From positions 124,001 to 188,000 of the forward strand of contig NZ_JBBAXC010000006.1 in the NCBI RefSeq assembly GCF_037120725.1: a stretch of 64,000 bases of DNA, read 5' to 3'. Below the pieces are notes generated by a model. It ran no database searches, was not told the DNA's origin, and saw only the letters and a program-made list of their open reading frames with translations. Positions 34,058 to 42,781 of this stretch are shown here, piece after piece; position 1 is the first letter of the stretch, and each line of letters opens with the position of its first letter. The position numbers and the translations under genes are program-made. This stretch comes from Bacillus spongiae (GTDB taxonomy: Bacteria > Bacillota > Bacilli > Bacillales > Bacillaceae_K).

Positions 34058-34605
34058 TGTTCATTTATATTTTTATTGGTATTGTTATTGTACAGCGATT
34101 AGTGGAACTATACATCGCAAAGAAAAATGAACAATGGATGATAAGTCAAGGTGCAATCGAGTTTGGACAACGACATTATAAGGTTATGGTCCTCATTCAT
34201 ACATTGTTTTTTATCTCGCTCTTAGGGGAAATGATATGGAATGAAGGAAATTTGAGCTCTTTTTGGCCTTTCTATCTCATTCTCTTTATACTTACACAAG
34301 TGGGAAGGGTTTGGATTATTACGTCTTTAGGTAAGTATTGGAATACGAAAATATTTGTTTTGCCCGAGATGAATGTTATCGTAAAGGGTCCGTATAAATA
34401 CTTCAAACACCCAAATTATGTCCTTGTAACGATTGAACTAATCGTTATCCCTCTCCTATTCGATGCTTTTTGGACATTGTTTTTCTTCGGTTGTTTAAAC
34501 CAGCTAATTTTAGCCATTCGAATCCCAATCGAAGAAAAAGCATTAAAACAAATTACGAATTATGAAGAGATATTTCCAACAAAAAAGCGATGGGCTCGGT
34601 CATAA
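34057..34605 (+). CDS. bpsB: BpsB-like integral membrane O-methyltransferase (ICMT family)
   Basis: 182 residues from ATG 34057, with GAGGTGGG six bases upstream; the A of its ATG is the last base of the bpsA stop. It is an isoprenylcysteine carboxyl methyltransferase-like membrane protein with about five spans. The conserved C-terminal core is GPYKYFKHPNYVLVTIELIVIPLL followed by RIPIEEKAL. In B. subtilis the homologue (YpbQ) methylates alkylpyrones made by BpsA. The one-base overlap indicates translational coupling. Confidence 0.92.
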   Translation: MFIYIFIGIVIVQRLVELYIAKKNEQWMISQGAIEFGQRHYKVMVLIHTLFFISLLGEMIWNEGNLSSFWPFYLILFILTQVGRVWIITSLGKYWNTKIFVLPEMNVIVKGPYKYFKHPNYVLVTIELIVIPLLFDAFWTLFFFGCLNQLILAIRIPIEEKALKQITNYEEIFPTKKRWARS

Positions 34606-34661
34606 AGAGCTATATTGTATATGCTCGTTTGAACATGTATCTATGCATCACAAAATGAAAG

Positions 34662-34689
34662 AAGGCCTTAACCATTACGTTAAGACCTT
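34662..34689 (-). terminator. Terminator shared by bpsB and yunB
   Basis: AAGGCCTTAAC (34662-34672) pairs with GTTAAGACCTT (34679-34689) with one mismatch. It lies between the convergent genes bpsB and yunB, eight bases beyond the yunB stop. Confidence 0.6.
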
Positions 34690-34696
34690 TCGTTAA

Positions 34697-35470
34697 TTAA
34701 TTTGGAGGCTCAGCTGGAACAACAATAGGGTTAAATTGATCACTTCCCCCTTGGCCATTATAATATTGAGGAACGTCACCTTCAATAAAGATTGCGCCAA
34801 TATTTACAGGGTTCGAAATTTCAATGACCTTTTCCGCAGAGGGAATGATAACATTCATCTCTACTTTAATGTTAACGTATATTTCAAGGAAAACATGGTT
34901 AATACCAAGATCAACTGTTTTGGTTTCAATGTTGGAGGTAACTGCTCCTAAGATTTCAAACCGCACAGGTACTTTTGGTCCTAAATTAGAAAGTAGTGTA
35001 TTTTTTGTCGCCATTCCTAGCGGTATTTGATAAATGATTCCATTTTGTACCTGTGAATCTGAATAGTCAATGTCAATATCTGTTTTAAAGGACTCTAATT
35101 TCTCTAAATCTCCGGCTTCCACGAGGTCTAAATATTTTTGAACTCTAATCGTTGCTTCCGAAATCACCCGATTATATACTTTTGGATTAGTGCTATATGA
35201 GATTTGTCCACCATCCTCTCGTATAACAAATAGATCCTTAACATCAATGTTTTCTGATATTTTCTTTGATATGGCATCATTGATGGCCTGTGCAGCAAAT
35301 TGTCTTGCTTTCGTTTCCGCTATGATTTTTAAAGTAGGTTCAATACTTGCATTAATTATCGATAAACTCATAAAGGTTAATACACTAAATGTAACCAAAG
35401 TAATCATAAACACGTAAGTGGTGGGTATAGGCCCTTTTAGTTTTTTCTTTCTTCTTCTTGTTTTAAACAC
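34697..35470 (-). CDS. yunB: Sporulation protein YunB
   Basis: 257 residues from the ATG at 35470, with GGAGGGC upstream. A basic N-terminus (KTRRRKKKLKG) precedes one membrane anchor (about residues 18-40). The outer part has NDAISKKI, VQNGIIYQIPLGMATKNTLLSNLGPKVPVRFEILGAVTSNIETKT and IEISNPVNIGAIFIEGDVPQYY, all characteristic of YunB. In B. subtilis it is made in the mother cell under sigma-E and needed for efficient sporulation. In B. subtilis it lies elsewhere, so this is a local difference in gene order. Confidence 0.92.
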   Translation of the reverse strand: MFKTRRRKKKLKGPIPTTYVFMITLVTFSVLTFMSLSIINASIEPTLKIIAETKARQFAAQAINDAISKKISENIDVKDLFVIREDGGQISYSTNPKVYNRVISEATIRVQKYLDLVEAGDLEKLESFKTDIDIDYSDSQVQNGIIYQIPLGMATKNTLLSNLGPKVPVRFEILGAVTSNIETKTVDLGINHVFLEIYVNIKVEMNVIIPSAEKVIEISNPVNIGAIFIEGDVPQYYNGQGGSDQFNPIVVPAEPPN

Positions 35471-35622
35471 AGTAGCCCTCCTTCTCTATAAATATATATG
35501 CCTGTATTCGTACTTACATTTCATGTTTGATTCATTACTGGTAAAATTATAAATATTGATATAGGATTCAACGGAAATATGGATTACAATTAAAGCGTTA
35601 TCAAAACACAAGGGGAAAAAAT

Positions 35623-38600
35623 ATGATCAAATCTAGTGAACAACAGAACTTGTTAAATAAAACCGTTCAGCTCTATCAACTTTTTGATCAGCACGGTGAT
35701 AAGAAGAGGACAGAGAAAACAAAACTTCTAAGTAAAAAAATCTATAAAGGTGAATGGGTAATTGCCTTTTGTGGGCATTTTTCGGCGGGCAAGTCGACGA
35801 TGATTAATGAACTAACAGGAGAAAAACTCCTTCCTTCGAGTCCGATTCCTACAAGTGCAAATTTAGTTAAAATACATAAGAGCAAAGAAGAATTTACAAA
35901 AATTCATTACCACGACCAAGTCCCAATCCTTGTTCAAGGTGATTATGATTCAAGGAAAATAATGCCACTTTGTAAAAGCGGTGACAAAGTGGAGTTAATT
36001 GAGATTGGTCATCAAGATTCTCAATTACCATTAGGGGTAACAGTGCTAGATACGCCTGGGGTTGACTCAACGGATGAGGCCCATATGCTTGCAACGGAAT
36101 CCGCTCTTCATTTGGCTGATGTGATCTTTTATGTAGTAGATTATAATCACGTTCAATCTCATGTGAATTTTCGCTATACGAAGGAGTTAATCGAAAAAGG
36201 AGCATCCGTGCATCTCATTGTTAATCAAGTGGATAAACACAATGAAGAAGAGCTTTCTTTTGAAGATTTTCAACAATCTGTTCGTCAATCTTTTGCGGCA
36301 TGGGGTGTCGAGCTGACCGCTGTTTTTTACACGAGCTTAAAAAAACACGATCACCCTTTTAACGAATTTCCAACACTCCAGCAATTTATTCAAAAAAAGA
36401 TGGCTGGTCGGGTTGAAACGGCAGATCAAACAATAGAAAAAAGTATTCGCCACTTAATAGTTGAACATGAACAGTGGCTGGAGGAACAATATGATGAAAG
36501 AGTCCAGCCTTTTGTCGAAAAGCTGACCCATAAAGATTGGGAGAAAAAAGAAAATATTGTTCAACAATATATAGATTGGCAAAAGCATCAATCTGGTGAA
36601 AGCATTAAAGTATTTGAGGAACAATTTAATGCAGAACGTAAAAAAATAATAAAGAATGCGTATTTAATGCCGTTTGAAAATCGAAAATTGGCTGAAGATT
36701 ATTTGGCATCCATTCAAAAAGATTTTAAAGTCGGTTTTCTTTTCTCAAAAGGGAAAACCGAGGAAGAACGAGCTCGTCGTCTAAAAGCGTTTCATAGTGC
36801 AGTCCAAGAAACAGTCGTTTCGCAGTTAGACTGGCATTTACGAACGTTTTGCCATCAGCAATTAAAAAATGCACGAATACTTGATGAAAGTATAATGGTG
36901 CAATGTGATAAACTTGAGGTCATCGTCACAGTGGATATGCTTAAACAGGCTGAAAAACGAGGGGCTCAGCTATCAGGTGAATACGTGTTAACCTATTGTG
37001 AGGAATTAGCAGGTATCATCTCAAAAGAAGCGGAGAAGGAAACGAATAACATCAAGGCAAGCATGGTTGAAAGAATGCAAGAGGAGTTCAACCTGACCCC
37101 TTCCGAGGAGGTTGTGTTGAAAGCACAGGCATTTAATGAAATTGACAGGGAAAAAAAGCATCTATATGAAAAACAAGAAGCATTAAAAAATGCTAATAAT
37201 CCAGACGAGTCAATCTTAACGGACTATGTAGACACAGCGGTCTCGCTATGGGTGAAGGAAGAGGAAGGTATACGACAGGATCTCTCATCAGAAGGATGGG
37301 AGAAAGAAATCGAAGCAGACATCGAATTACTCACTCCATCACATACCATTGAGAGAGAGAAGCAAAAAGATATTAATGTGGATAAAATCGTAGATAGATT
37401 ATCAATAATGGGCGATGAATTTATTCAGATTCCTGGTTTTCACTCATTTGCAAAGAGTATAAAAGAAAAAGCGAACCGTTTAAAAAATAGGAATTATACT
37501 ATAGCTTTGTTTGGCGCTTTCTCAGCCGGCAAATCTTCATTTGCTAATGCTCTTCTTGGCGAAAAAGCGTTACCTGTCTCTCCTAATCCGACTACAGCCA
37601 CAATCAATCGTATAAGACCTATCGGAAAACATGATTCAAATAAGGCTGTTATTTACTTTAAATCTGAACATGCTCTTTTAGAAGAATTAAATCAATCCCT
37701 TTCTATGTTTTCCATGAAGGTGAATACATTTGAAGAAGCTCAAGCAAAAATCCCACTTATTTCAATGGAGAAGCGGAGTGGAGTGGAAAATACCCATATT
37801 TCTTTCCTGCAGGCTTTTAATCGAGGGATTAAAAACTATCAAAATAAGCTCGGAAAGTCAGTTGAAGTTAATCTGAAAACCTATGAAGGGTACGCAGCAA
37901 ATGAAGAACAGTCGTGTTTTGTAGATGTAATTGATGTGTATATTGATAATCAATTTACGAATCAAGGGATTACGTTAGTCGATACGCCAGGAGCAGATTC
38001 TATAAATGCGCGCCATACAGACGTTGCCTTTCAATATATAAAAGATGCTGATATGATTTTATTTGTCACCTACTACAATCATGCATTTAGTAAAGCTGAT
38101 CGTGAATTCCTCATTCAACTTGGAAGAGTGAAAGATACATTTGAAATGGATAAAATGTTTTTTATCGTGAATGCCATTGACCTTGCGTCATCAGAAGAGG
38201 AAGAACAAGAGGTAATGCAATATGTTGGAAATCAGCTTAATCATTATGGAATACGTTCGCCGCAGCTTTTTGGTATATCTTCTTTACGCTCTTTAGATGA
38301 AAAGCTAGAAGGAAAAGAATTAAACGAACAAATGGGTCACTTCCAACAAAGCTTCGATGATTATTTAACGAATGGGCTAACCAAAGTTACCATTGACTCA
38401 GCCAACTCACTTTGGAAAAAAGGATTAAGCAGGCTATCACTATTTATAGATGGAAGTAAAAAAACAGCTAACGAACGAGAAATATTTAAAGATAAAAATC
38501 GCTTAGAAAAGCAAGAAGTCCTACAATTACTTAAAAAGCAATCAGTGGAAACATTATATCCATCAGTGGAGCAGGAAGTAGAGGAACTGCTTTTATATGT

Positions 38601-39237
38601 TCATCAACGAGTCTTCTTCCGTTTTTCTGATTTCTTTAAAGAAACGTTTCACCCATCGCTATTTGTACAATATGACGGTAAAACGGCATTGCAGGTAGCT
38701 TTAAATGAATTGATCGAGGCAACAGCCTTTGACCTTGCTCAAGAACTAAGAGCGACATCTGTTCGTATTGAAAAAGTAATGATAAAGAGTCTACAAGAGA
38801 AAATTGGGACCCTTCACTTAAATATAAAAAAAGTGAATGATGACTTAGTTTTTTCAGATTTCGAATGGGAAAAGGTAGAGATTCCCTTGTTTACGAATGC
38901 AAAAGAGTTATTTATGCAGCAATCCTTTTCTTTTTCACTAAAGCTATTTAAAGGTACAAAGCGCTTTTTTGAACAAAATGAAAAAGTCTTATTAAAAGAG
39001 TCGTTACAATCTATTGTAAGCCCTGTTGCTAAAGAATACTTGCATTCAATGAATCAAGTGTTAACCGATTGGTCAAAAGCGTATTTAACAAAAGAGTTTA
39101 CCCGTTATTTGGATGAAACAAAGATGGACCTTTCAGATCAATTCAAAGCATGGGATCATAGTTTGCATTCAGAAACCGAACTGCCAAAATGGGAGTTATT
39201 ATTAAAGAAGCTAGAGGGTCTGGATGATGAAGAATAG
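35623..39237 (+). CDS. dynA: Bacterial dynamin-like protein DynA (two fused dynamin modules)
   Basis: 1204 residues from ATG 35623 with AAGGGG upstream. Two complete dynamin GTPase units are fused head to tail. P-loops are GHFSAGKSTM (about residue 50) and GAFSAGKSS (about 630). DTPGVDST and DTPGADS are the G3 motifs, and NQVDK and NAIDL the G4 motifs. Both halves have long helical stalks. Both GTPases look intact. In B. subtilis DynA (YpbR) binds and fuses membranes and protects against membrane stress and phage. It overlaps the next gene by 14 bases. Confidence 0.96.
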   Translation: MIKSSEQQNLLNKTVQLYQLFDQHGDKKRTEKTKLLSKKIYKGEWVIAFCGHFSAGKSTMINELTGEKLLPSSPIPTSANLVKIHKSKEEFTKIHYHDQVPILVQGDYDSRKIMPLCKSGDKVELIEIGHQDSQLPLGVTVLDTPGVDSTDEAHMLATESALHLADVIFYVVDYNHVQSHVNFRYTKELIEKGASVHLIVNQVDKHNEEELSFEDFQQSVRQSFAAWGVELTAVFYTSLKKHDHPFNEFPTLQQFIQKKMAGRVETADQTIEKSIRHLIVEHEQWLEEQYDERVQPFVEKLTHKDWEKKENIVQQYIDWQKHQSGESIKVFEEQFNAERKKIIKNAYLMPFENRKLAEDYLASIQKDFKVGFLFSKGKTEEERARRLKAFHSAVQETVVSQLDWHLRTFCHQQLKNARILDESIMVQCDKLEVIVTVDMLKQAEKRGAQLSGEYVLTYCEELAGIISKEAEKETNNIKASMVERMQEEFNLTPSEEVVLKAQAFNEIDREKKHLYEKQEALKNANNPDESILTDYVDTAVSLWVKEEEGIRQDLSSEGWEKEIEADIELLTPSHTIEREKQKDINVDKIVDRLSIMGDEFIQIPGFHSFAKSIKEKANRLKNRNYTIALFGAFSAGKSSFANALLGEKALPVSPNPTTATINRIRPIGKHDSNKAVIYFKSEHALLEELNQSLSMFSMKVNTFEEAQAKIPLISMEKRSGVENTHISFLQAFNRGIKNYQNKLGKSVEVNLKTYEGYAANEEQSCFVDVIDVYIDNQFTNQGITLVDTPGADSINARHTDVAFQYIKDADMILFVTYYNHAFSKADREFLIQLGRVKDTFEMDKMFFIVNAIDLASSEEEEQEVMQYVGNQLNHYGIRSPQLFGISSLRSLDEKLEGKELNEQMGHFQQSFDDYLTNGLTKVTIDSANSLWKKGLSRLSLFIDGSKKTANEREIFKDKNRLEKQEVLQLLKKQSVETLYPSVEQEVEELLLYVHQRVFFRFSDFFKETFHPSLFVQYDGKTALQVALNELIEATAFDLAQELRATSVRIEKVMIKSLQEKIGTLHLNIKKVNDDLVFSDFEWEKVEIPLFTNAKELFMQQSFSFSLKLFKGTKRFFEQNEKVLLKESLQSIVSPVAKEYLHSMNQVLTDWSKAYLTKEFTRYLDETKMDLSDQFKAWDHSLHSETELPKWELLLKKLEGLDDEE

Positions 39238-39412
39238 ATTTCATTGTTGCGCAACGTGCATTCATTTTCAAGCAAATAAAACAACAAGAGGTATGGTCTA
39301 TTATTGTGAGAGATTAGGATATGAAACGAAACCGACGTATGTTTTTAACTGCTGGGAGCCAAAGGAGCATGTTTTGTTATTGATGAGCAAAAAGGGGAGT
39401 GATAAAAAATGA
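39224..39412 (+). CDS. Small cysteine-rich protein, likely zinc-binding
   Basis: 62 residues, starting at ATG 39224 or 39227 inside the end of dynA. Five cysteines are spaced as CCATC, then C in YYCERLG, then C in FNCWEP, suggesting a metal site. It overlaps dynA upstream and overlaps the sulfurtransferase start downstream (ATGA), so all three are translationally coupled. B. subtilis has a small gene at this position, but I do not assign a name. Function unknown. Confidence 0.75.
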   Translation: MMKNRFHCCATCIHFQANKTTRGMVYYCERLGYETKPTYVFNCWEPKEHVLLLMSKKGSDKK

Positions 39413-40254
39413 AGTACGTTGTGGAGAAAGAAACCTTACTGAATGACCTTGCTGAGGGAGATATAAAAATCATTGATTGTTCCTATTCTCTTCATGACAA
39501 ACAATTAGGTAGAAAACAATATGAACAAGAGCATCTTCCGAACGCTCTTTATTTCGATTTGGAACGAGACTTATCAGCACCTGTTTCAAACCATGGGGGG
39601 AGGCACCCTCTTCCAAGTATATCCGATTTTGAAAATACATTAGGGAAACGTGGCATCTTACCTACAGATACAATTGTCCTGTATGATCAAGGAGAGGGAG
39701 CTTTTGCAGCAAGGTGCTGGTGGCAGTTGCGCTATTTGGGGCATGAAAAAGTATATGTACTTAATGGAGGAATGAAAGCTTGGAGGGGAGCAGGTTTTCC
39801 TCTTGAGAATAGCATTCCAATAAGTCAACCCGTGAAATATATTAGTAAACCACAAAGGGATTGGTTAGCAGATGTCCAATTCGTAGAAGAGGTTGTTTCA
39901 GGTAAACAGTCGGGAGTGCTTTTGGATTCACGATCTGAAGTGCGTTATACGGGTAAGGAAGAACCAATCGACCCTATACCTGGACATATACCTGGAGCTG
40001 TCAATTTCCCATGGGAAGCGGTATTTTCAAATGGACATTATAAATCAGAGGGTGAATTAAGGGAATTATTTGGCACTCTCCCAAAGGACAAACCCGTTGT
40101 CGTGTATTGTGGTTCAGGAGTGACGGCTACCCCAAACGTCATCGCTTTGAAGATTGCTGGTTTTCATAATATTGTACTTTACGCTGGCAGTTATAGCGAC
40201 TGGGTCTCCTATGAGGGCCATAGTGTGGTCAATGTTGTCAATCAATCAAAATAA
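39409..40254 (+). CDS. Two-domain rhodanese sulfurtransferase
   Basis: 281 residues from ATG 39409, overlapping the previous stop codon as ATGA, with AAGGGGAG upstream. It has two rhodanese domains (about residues 1-130 and 145-275). The catalytic cysteine is in VVYCGSGVTATPN of the second domain; the CGSG-V-T loop is typical of thiosulfate or mercaptopyruvate sulfurtransferases. The first domain (DTIVLYDQGEGAFAARCWWQLR) is inactive, as usual. It transfers sulfur from a donor to cyanide or thiols. The exact donor is unknown. Confidence 0.92.
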   Translation: MKYVVEKETLLNDLAEGDIKIIDCSYSLHDKQLGRKQYEQEHLPNALYFDLERDLSAPVSNHGGRHPLPSISDFENTLGKRGILPTDTIVLYDQGEGAFAARCWWQLRYLGHEKVYVLNGGMKAWRGAGFPLENSIPISQPVKYISKPQRDWLADVQFVEEVVSGKQSGVLLDSRSEVRYTGKEEPIDPIPGHIPGAVNFPWEAVFSNGHYKSEGELRELFGTLPKDKPVVVYCGSGVTATPNVIALKIAGFHNIVLYAGSYSDWVSYEGHSVVNVVNQSK

Positions 40255-40272
40255 AATGTTACCGACAAACTA

Positions 40273-40281
40273 TGCTATAAT
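40273..40281 (+). promoter_or_regulatory. Extended -10 promoter for the 5'-3' exonuclease gene
   Basis: TGC directly followed by a perfect TATAAT (40276-40281), 18 bases before the start codon. No good -35 box is visible, which is usual for extended -10 promoters. Confidence 0.5.
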
Positions 40282-40299
40282 GGAGCGTGAGGTGAAGAT

Positions 40300-41190
40300 A
40301 TGAAGCAACATGTTTTATTAATAGATGGTATGGCCTTATTATTCCGCTCGTTTTTTGCTACAGCTGTGACGGGACAATATATGATGAATACAAAAGGTAC
40401 CCCTACAAATGCCGTTCAAGGGTTTATTAAACATTCGTTATTAGCAACGAATTATGTTAATCCATCCCATGTGATTGTTTGTTGGGATATGGGAGCCAAG
40501 ACGTTTCGAAACGAGTTATTTGATGGCTACAAAGCGAATCGAGATGCACCACCAGTAGAATTAATTCCACAGTTTGATTTAGCTAAAGAAGCAGCAGCTG
40601 CTTTTAATTTTTTGAATGTAGGACTGCCTGGTTATGAGGCAGATGATTGTATTGGAACGATAGCGAAACAAATGGGATCAGACCGTAAAGTATCCATTGT
40701 CAGTGGGGATCATGACCTTCTTCAGCTGCTAGATGAGGATATTAATGTTCATATATTACAAAAAGGGTTTGGAAATTATAAAACCTATACGAAACATAAT
40801 TTTATAGAGGAAAAGGGCATTACACCATTGCAGTTTATTGATGTAAAAGCGTTAATGGGAGATACGAGTGATGGATATCCTGGCGTAAAGGGTATTGGTG
40901 AAAAAACAGCCATTAAGCTTGTCTCTGAACATCGTGACATTCAAGGTATTTTAACAAATCTTGAAAAATTAACCCCTTCTCAACAAAAGAAAATAACAAA
41001 CGATTTAGAAATGCTACATTTATCAAGAAAACTGGCTGAAATTCATTGTACCGTCCCAATTGAACTATCAACTGATGAAGCAAAATGGACAGGTTTAGCT
41101 GATGGTACACATATGTTTATTGATGATCATGAATTAAGGGTGGTCAAACGCTTTTTACTACAACATAATTTTGAAGAAGTAGTTTCTTAG
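40300..41190 (+). CDS. ypcP: 5'-3' exonuclease (FEN-like, YpcP)
   Basis: 296 residues from ATG 40300 with GTGAGGTGAAG upstream. It is the stand-alone flap endonuclease/5'-3' exonuclease domain, like that of DNA polymerase I. Visible metal-binding motifs are LIDGMALLFRSF, LPGYEADDCIGT, SIVSGDHDLLQLL and ALMGDTSDGYPGVKGIGEKTAIKL (helix-hairpin-helix). It removes RNA primers and flaps. In B. subtilis YpcP lies next to sspL and the ypb genes, as here. A strong terminator follows. Confidence 0.95.
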   Translation: MKQHVLLIDGMALLFRSFFATAVTGQYMMNTKGTPTNAVQGFIKHSLLATNYVNPSHVIVCWDMGAKTFRNELFDGYKANRDAPPVELIPQFDLAKEAAAAFNFLNVGLPGYEADDCIGTIAKQMGSDRKVSIVSGDHDLLQLLDEDINVHILQKGFGNYKTYTKHNFIEEKGITPLQFIDVKALMGDTSDGYPGVKGIGEKTAIKLVSEHRDIQGILTNLEKLTPSQQKKITNDLEMLHLSRKLAEIHCTVPIELSTDEAKWTGLADGTHMFIDDHELRVVKRFLLQHNFEEVVS

Positions 41191-41287
41191 TTTTGGTAAG
41201 AAGCAGACTACTTACTGTGAGCACAAAATAGTATAAAAAGCTATAATGAACTAAACTAGTTATTTGAGGCAGAAACAACCCCATTTT

Positions 41288-41334
41288 AGGCTACCTAACT
41301 CTATTTTTCAAATAGAGTTAGGTAGCCTTTTTTT
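41288..41334 (+). terminator. Strong rho-independent terminator after ypcP
   Basis: A stem of about 18 bp starting AGGCTACCTAACTC (41288) with a short TTCA-containing loop, followed by seven T. It lies 98 bases after the ypcP stop. Confidence 0.9.
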
Positions 41335-41759
41335 GTGTACACGCTCCTCTTTTTGGAACGAGCTATCCCTTTAGAATCTATCTCCTAAAAGAATTGGTTT
41401 GTTATTGGTTGGAATGGAATATCTCTTTCACCATTCTCCTTACTTCTTTCGTTTAATTGATATACCTAAGCTATATAAACAATACTCTTTATAGACCAAA
41501 TGAAGGTTAAAGGGAATTACACGAGTGGTAAAGTAGGGTGTGTCGAATACCGATAGGACCGTGCAATTAAAAAAGACCATTTTCGAAATGAGAAGATGGC
41601 CATATCATTCTTTCCTACTCAATTTTCGTATAACAAGCAATAGAATACTGCATTTCTTAGCTCCTGAATGAGTAAAGATAGGTTTTGGACCCTATCGTGT
41701 TTTTGGTCAGAAAGACTGTTTTGATTAATTATTAGTTATATTAGAAGGAAATACAGAAG
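41335..41759. other. Gene-free stretch between ypcP and sspL
   Basis: No frame with a credible ribosome-binding site is seen. CCATTTTC...GAAGATGG near 41578-41600, preceded by an A-run, could be a minus-strand terminator for read-through from sspL. GATAGG...CCTATC near 41680-41700 is a second small inverted repeat. Confidence 0.45.
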
Positions 41760-41879
41760 CTATTTTGTGTTCTTCTTTCTTGCCCGATTTTCCAATGTTG
41801 ATTTAATGTCAGGGCTGTTCCCTGTTGGGTTGACACCCTGATCTATTTTGCCCCGGTTTTTATTATTTCCTTTACTCAC
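41760..41879 (-). CDS. sspL: Small acid-soluble spore protein L
   Basis: 39 residues from a GTG start at 41879, with GGAGGTGAT just upstream. The sequence (KIDQGVNPTGNSPDIKSTLENRARKKNTK) has the GVxPxG and LExRAKKxNTK features of SspL, a minor forespore protein. On its strand CATATTA lies about 28 bases upstream and resembles a sigma-G -10 box; no good -35 was found. In B. subtilis sspL is also next to ypcP. It is divergent from yuiD. Confidence 0.85.
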   Translation of the reverse strand: MSKGNNKNRGKIDQGVNPTGNSPDIKSTLENRARKKNTK

Positions 41880-41962
41880 ATGATCACCTCCACCCTTAAT
41901 ATGCACTAAACAGATGCATTTCATAACAGTAGAAGGAGACACTAATCCTGGAGGTGGAATAA

Positions 41963-42445
41963 TTGAATAAAGCAGTTGTAACCGCTCTTTTTAGTATTGC
42001 ATTCGCTCAAGCCTTGAAAATTCCATTATACTTTTTTCGAACTAAAATATGGAAACCGAAGCTTTTTTTTCAAACAGGTGGCATGCCAAGTTCTCACTCA
42101 GCTGGAGTCTCTTCGTTAACGACTTTTATTGCCTTAAGACGAGGAATCTCAACGATTGATTTTGCTCTTTCGCTCATTTTTGGGCTCATTGTCATGTATG
42201 ACGCTCAAGGGATTAGAAGACAAACGGGAGAGTTAACACTAAAGGTGAATAGTTTAGATGAATTGGTGCGAAAGGCTCATGAACATGAACCGATTTTGTA
42301 TGAAAACCAAACTCAAATGAAATTAAAAGATATGCTCGGTCATCAACCTTCTGAAGTGATAGGGGGTGCACTAATAGGTGTTCTGATAGGGACGATGAGC
42401 TATATAGCAGAAAAAAATATAGGAAACAAGAGAAGGTTTATGTAA
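41963..42445 (+). CDS. yuiD: Divergent PAP2 family membrane protein (YuiD, DUF212)
   Basis: 160 residues from TTG 41963 behind GGAGGTGG. It has about four membrane segments. The phosphatase-like motif FFQTGGMPSSHSAGVSSL is conserved, as are MYDAQGIRRQTGE and GHQPSEVIGGALIGVLIG. The family is a distant PAP2 acid phosphatase relative expected to act on lipid-linked phosphates in the membrane. The substrate is unknown. The intergenic region is shared with the divergent sspL promoter. Confidence 0.9.
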   Translation: MNKAVVTALFSIAFAQALKIPLYFFRTKIWKPKLFFQTGGMPSSHSAGVSSLTTFIALRRGISTIDFALSLIFGLIVMYDAQGIRRQTGELTLKVNSLDELVRKAHEHEPILYENQTQMKLKDMLGHQPSEVIGGALIGVLIGTMSYIAEKNIGNKRRFM

Positions 42446-42481
42446 AATAAAAGAGAATAAAGTCGGATAAGGTGATAAGAG

Positions 42482-42760
42482 TTGGCAAAGAGGAAGAGGA
42501 CAGTTGAAGAGTATTTAATGCATTTAGAAGATAAGGGTTTTATACTTTCCGAGGAAGCAGTTGGCTTTATTTTCTTTGGAAAGAAATTGACAGGTGCTTC
42601 AGATGAATTAGTGAACGCTGCAATTGAAGTGACCTTAAAAGTGAAGCAACGGTTTGATGGAAGTTTTTATATCTCCTTACTAGAAGCCTTTCAACATGAC
42701 CAAGTGAAAAACCGATATCAAGCATTACGCTATGTTGAACAGAAAGGTATTCTGACATAA
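42482..42760 (+). CDS. Conserved hypothetical 92-residue protein
   Basis: Starts at TTG 42482, nine bases behind AAGGTGA. It is soluble, basic at the N-terminus (AKRKRTVEEYL) and mostly helical (SDELVNAAIEVTLKVKQRFDGSFYISLLEAF). I think it belongs to a small Bacillaceae-only family, possibly DUF6123, but I am not certain. It is convergent with the transporter gene, with GATCGGGC...GCCTGATC as a small hairpin between them. Function unknown. Confidence 0.65.
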   Translation: MAKRKRTVEEYLMHLEDKGFILSEEAVGFIFFGKKLTGASDELVNAAIEVTLKVKQRFDGSFYISLLEAFQHDQVKNRYQALRYVEQKGILT

Positions 42761-42781
42761 GATCGGGCCAATAGCCTGATC

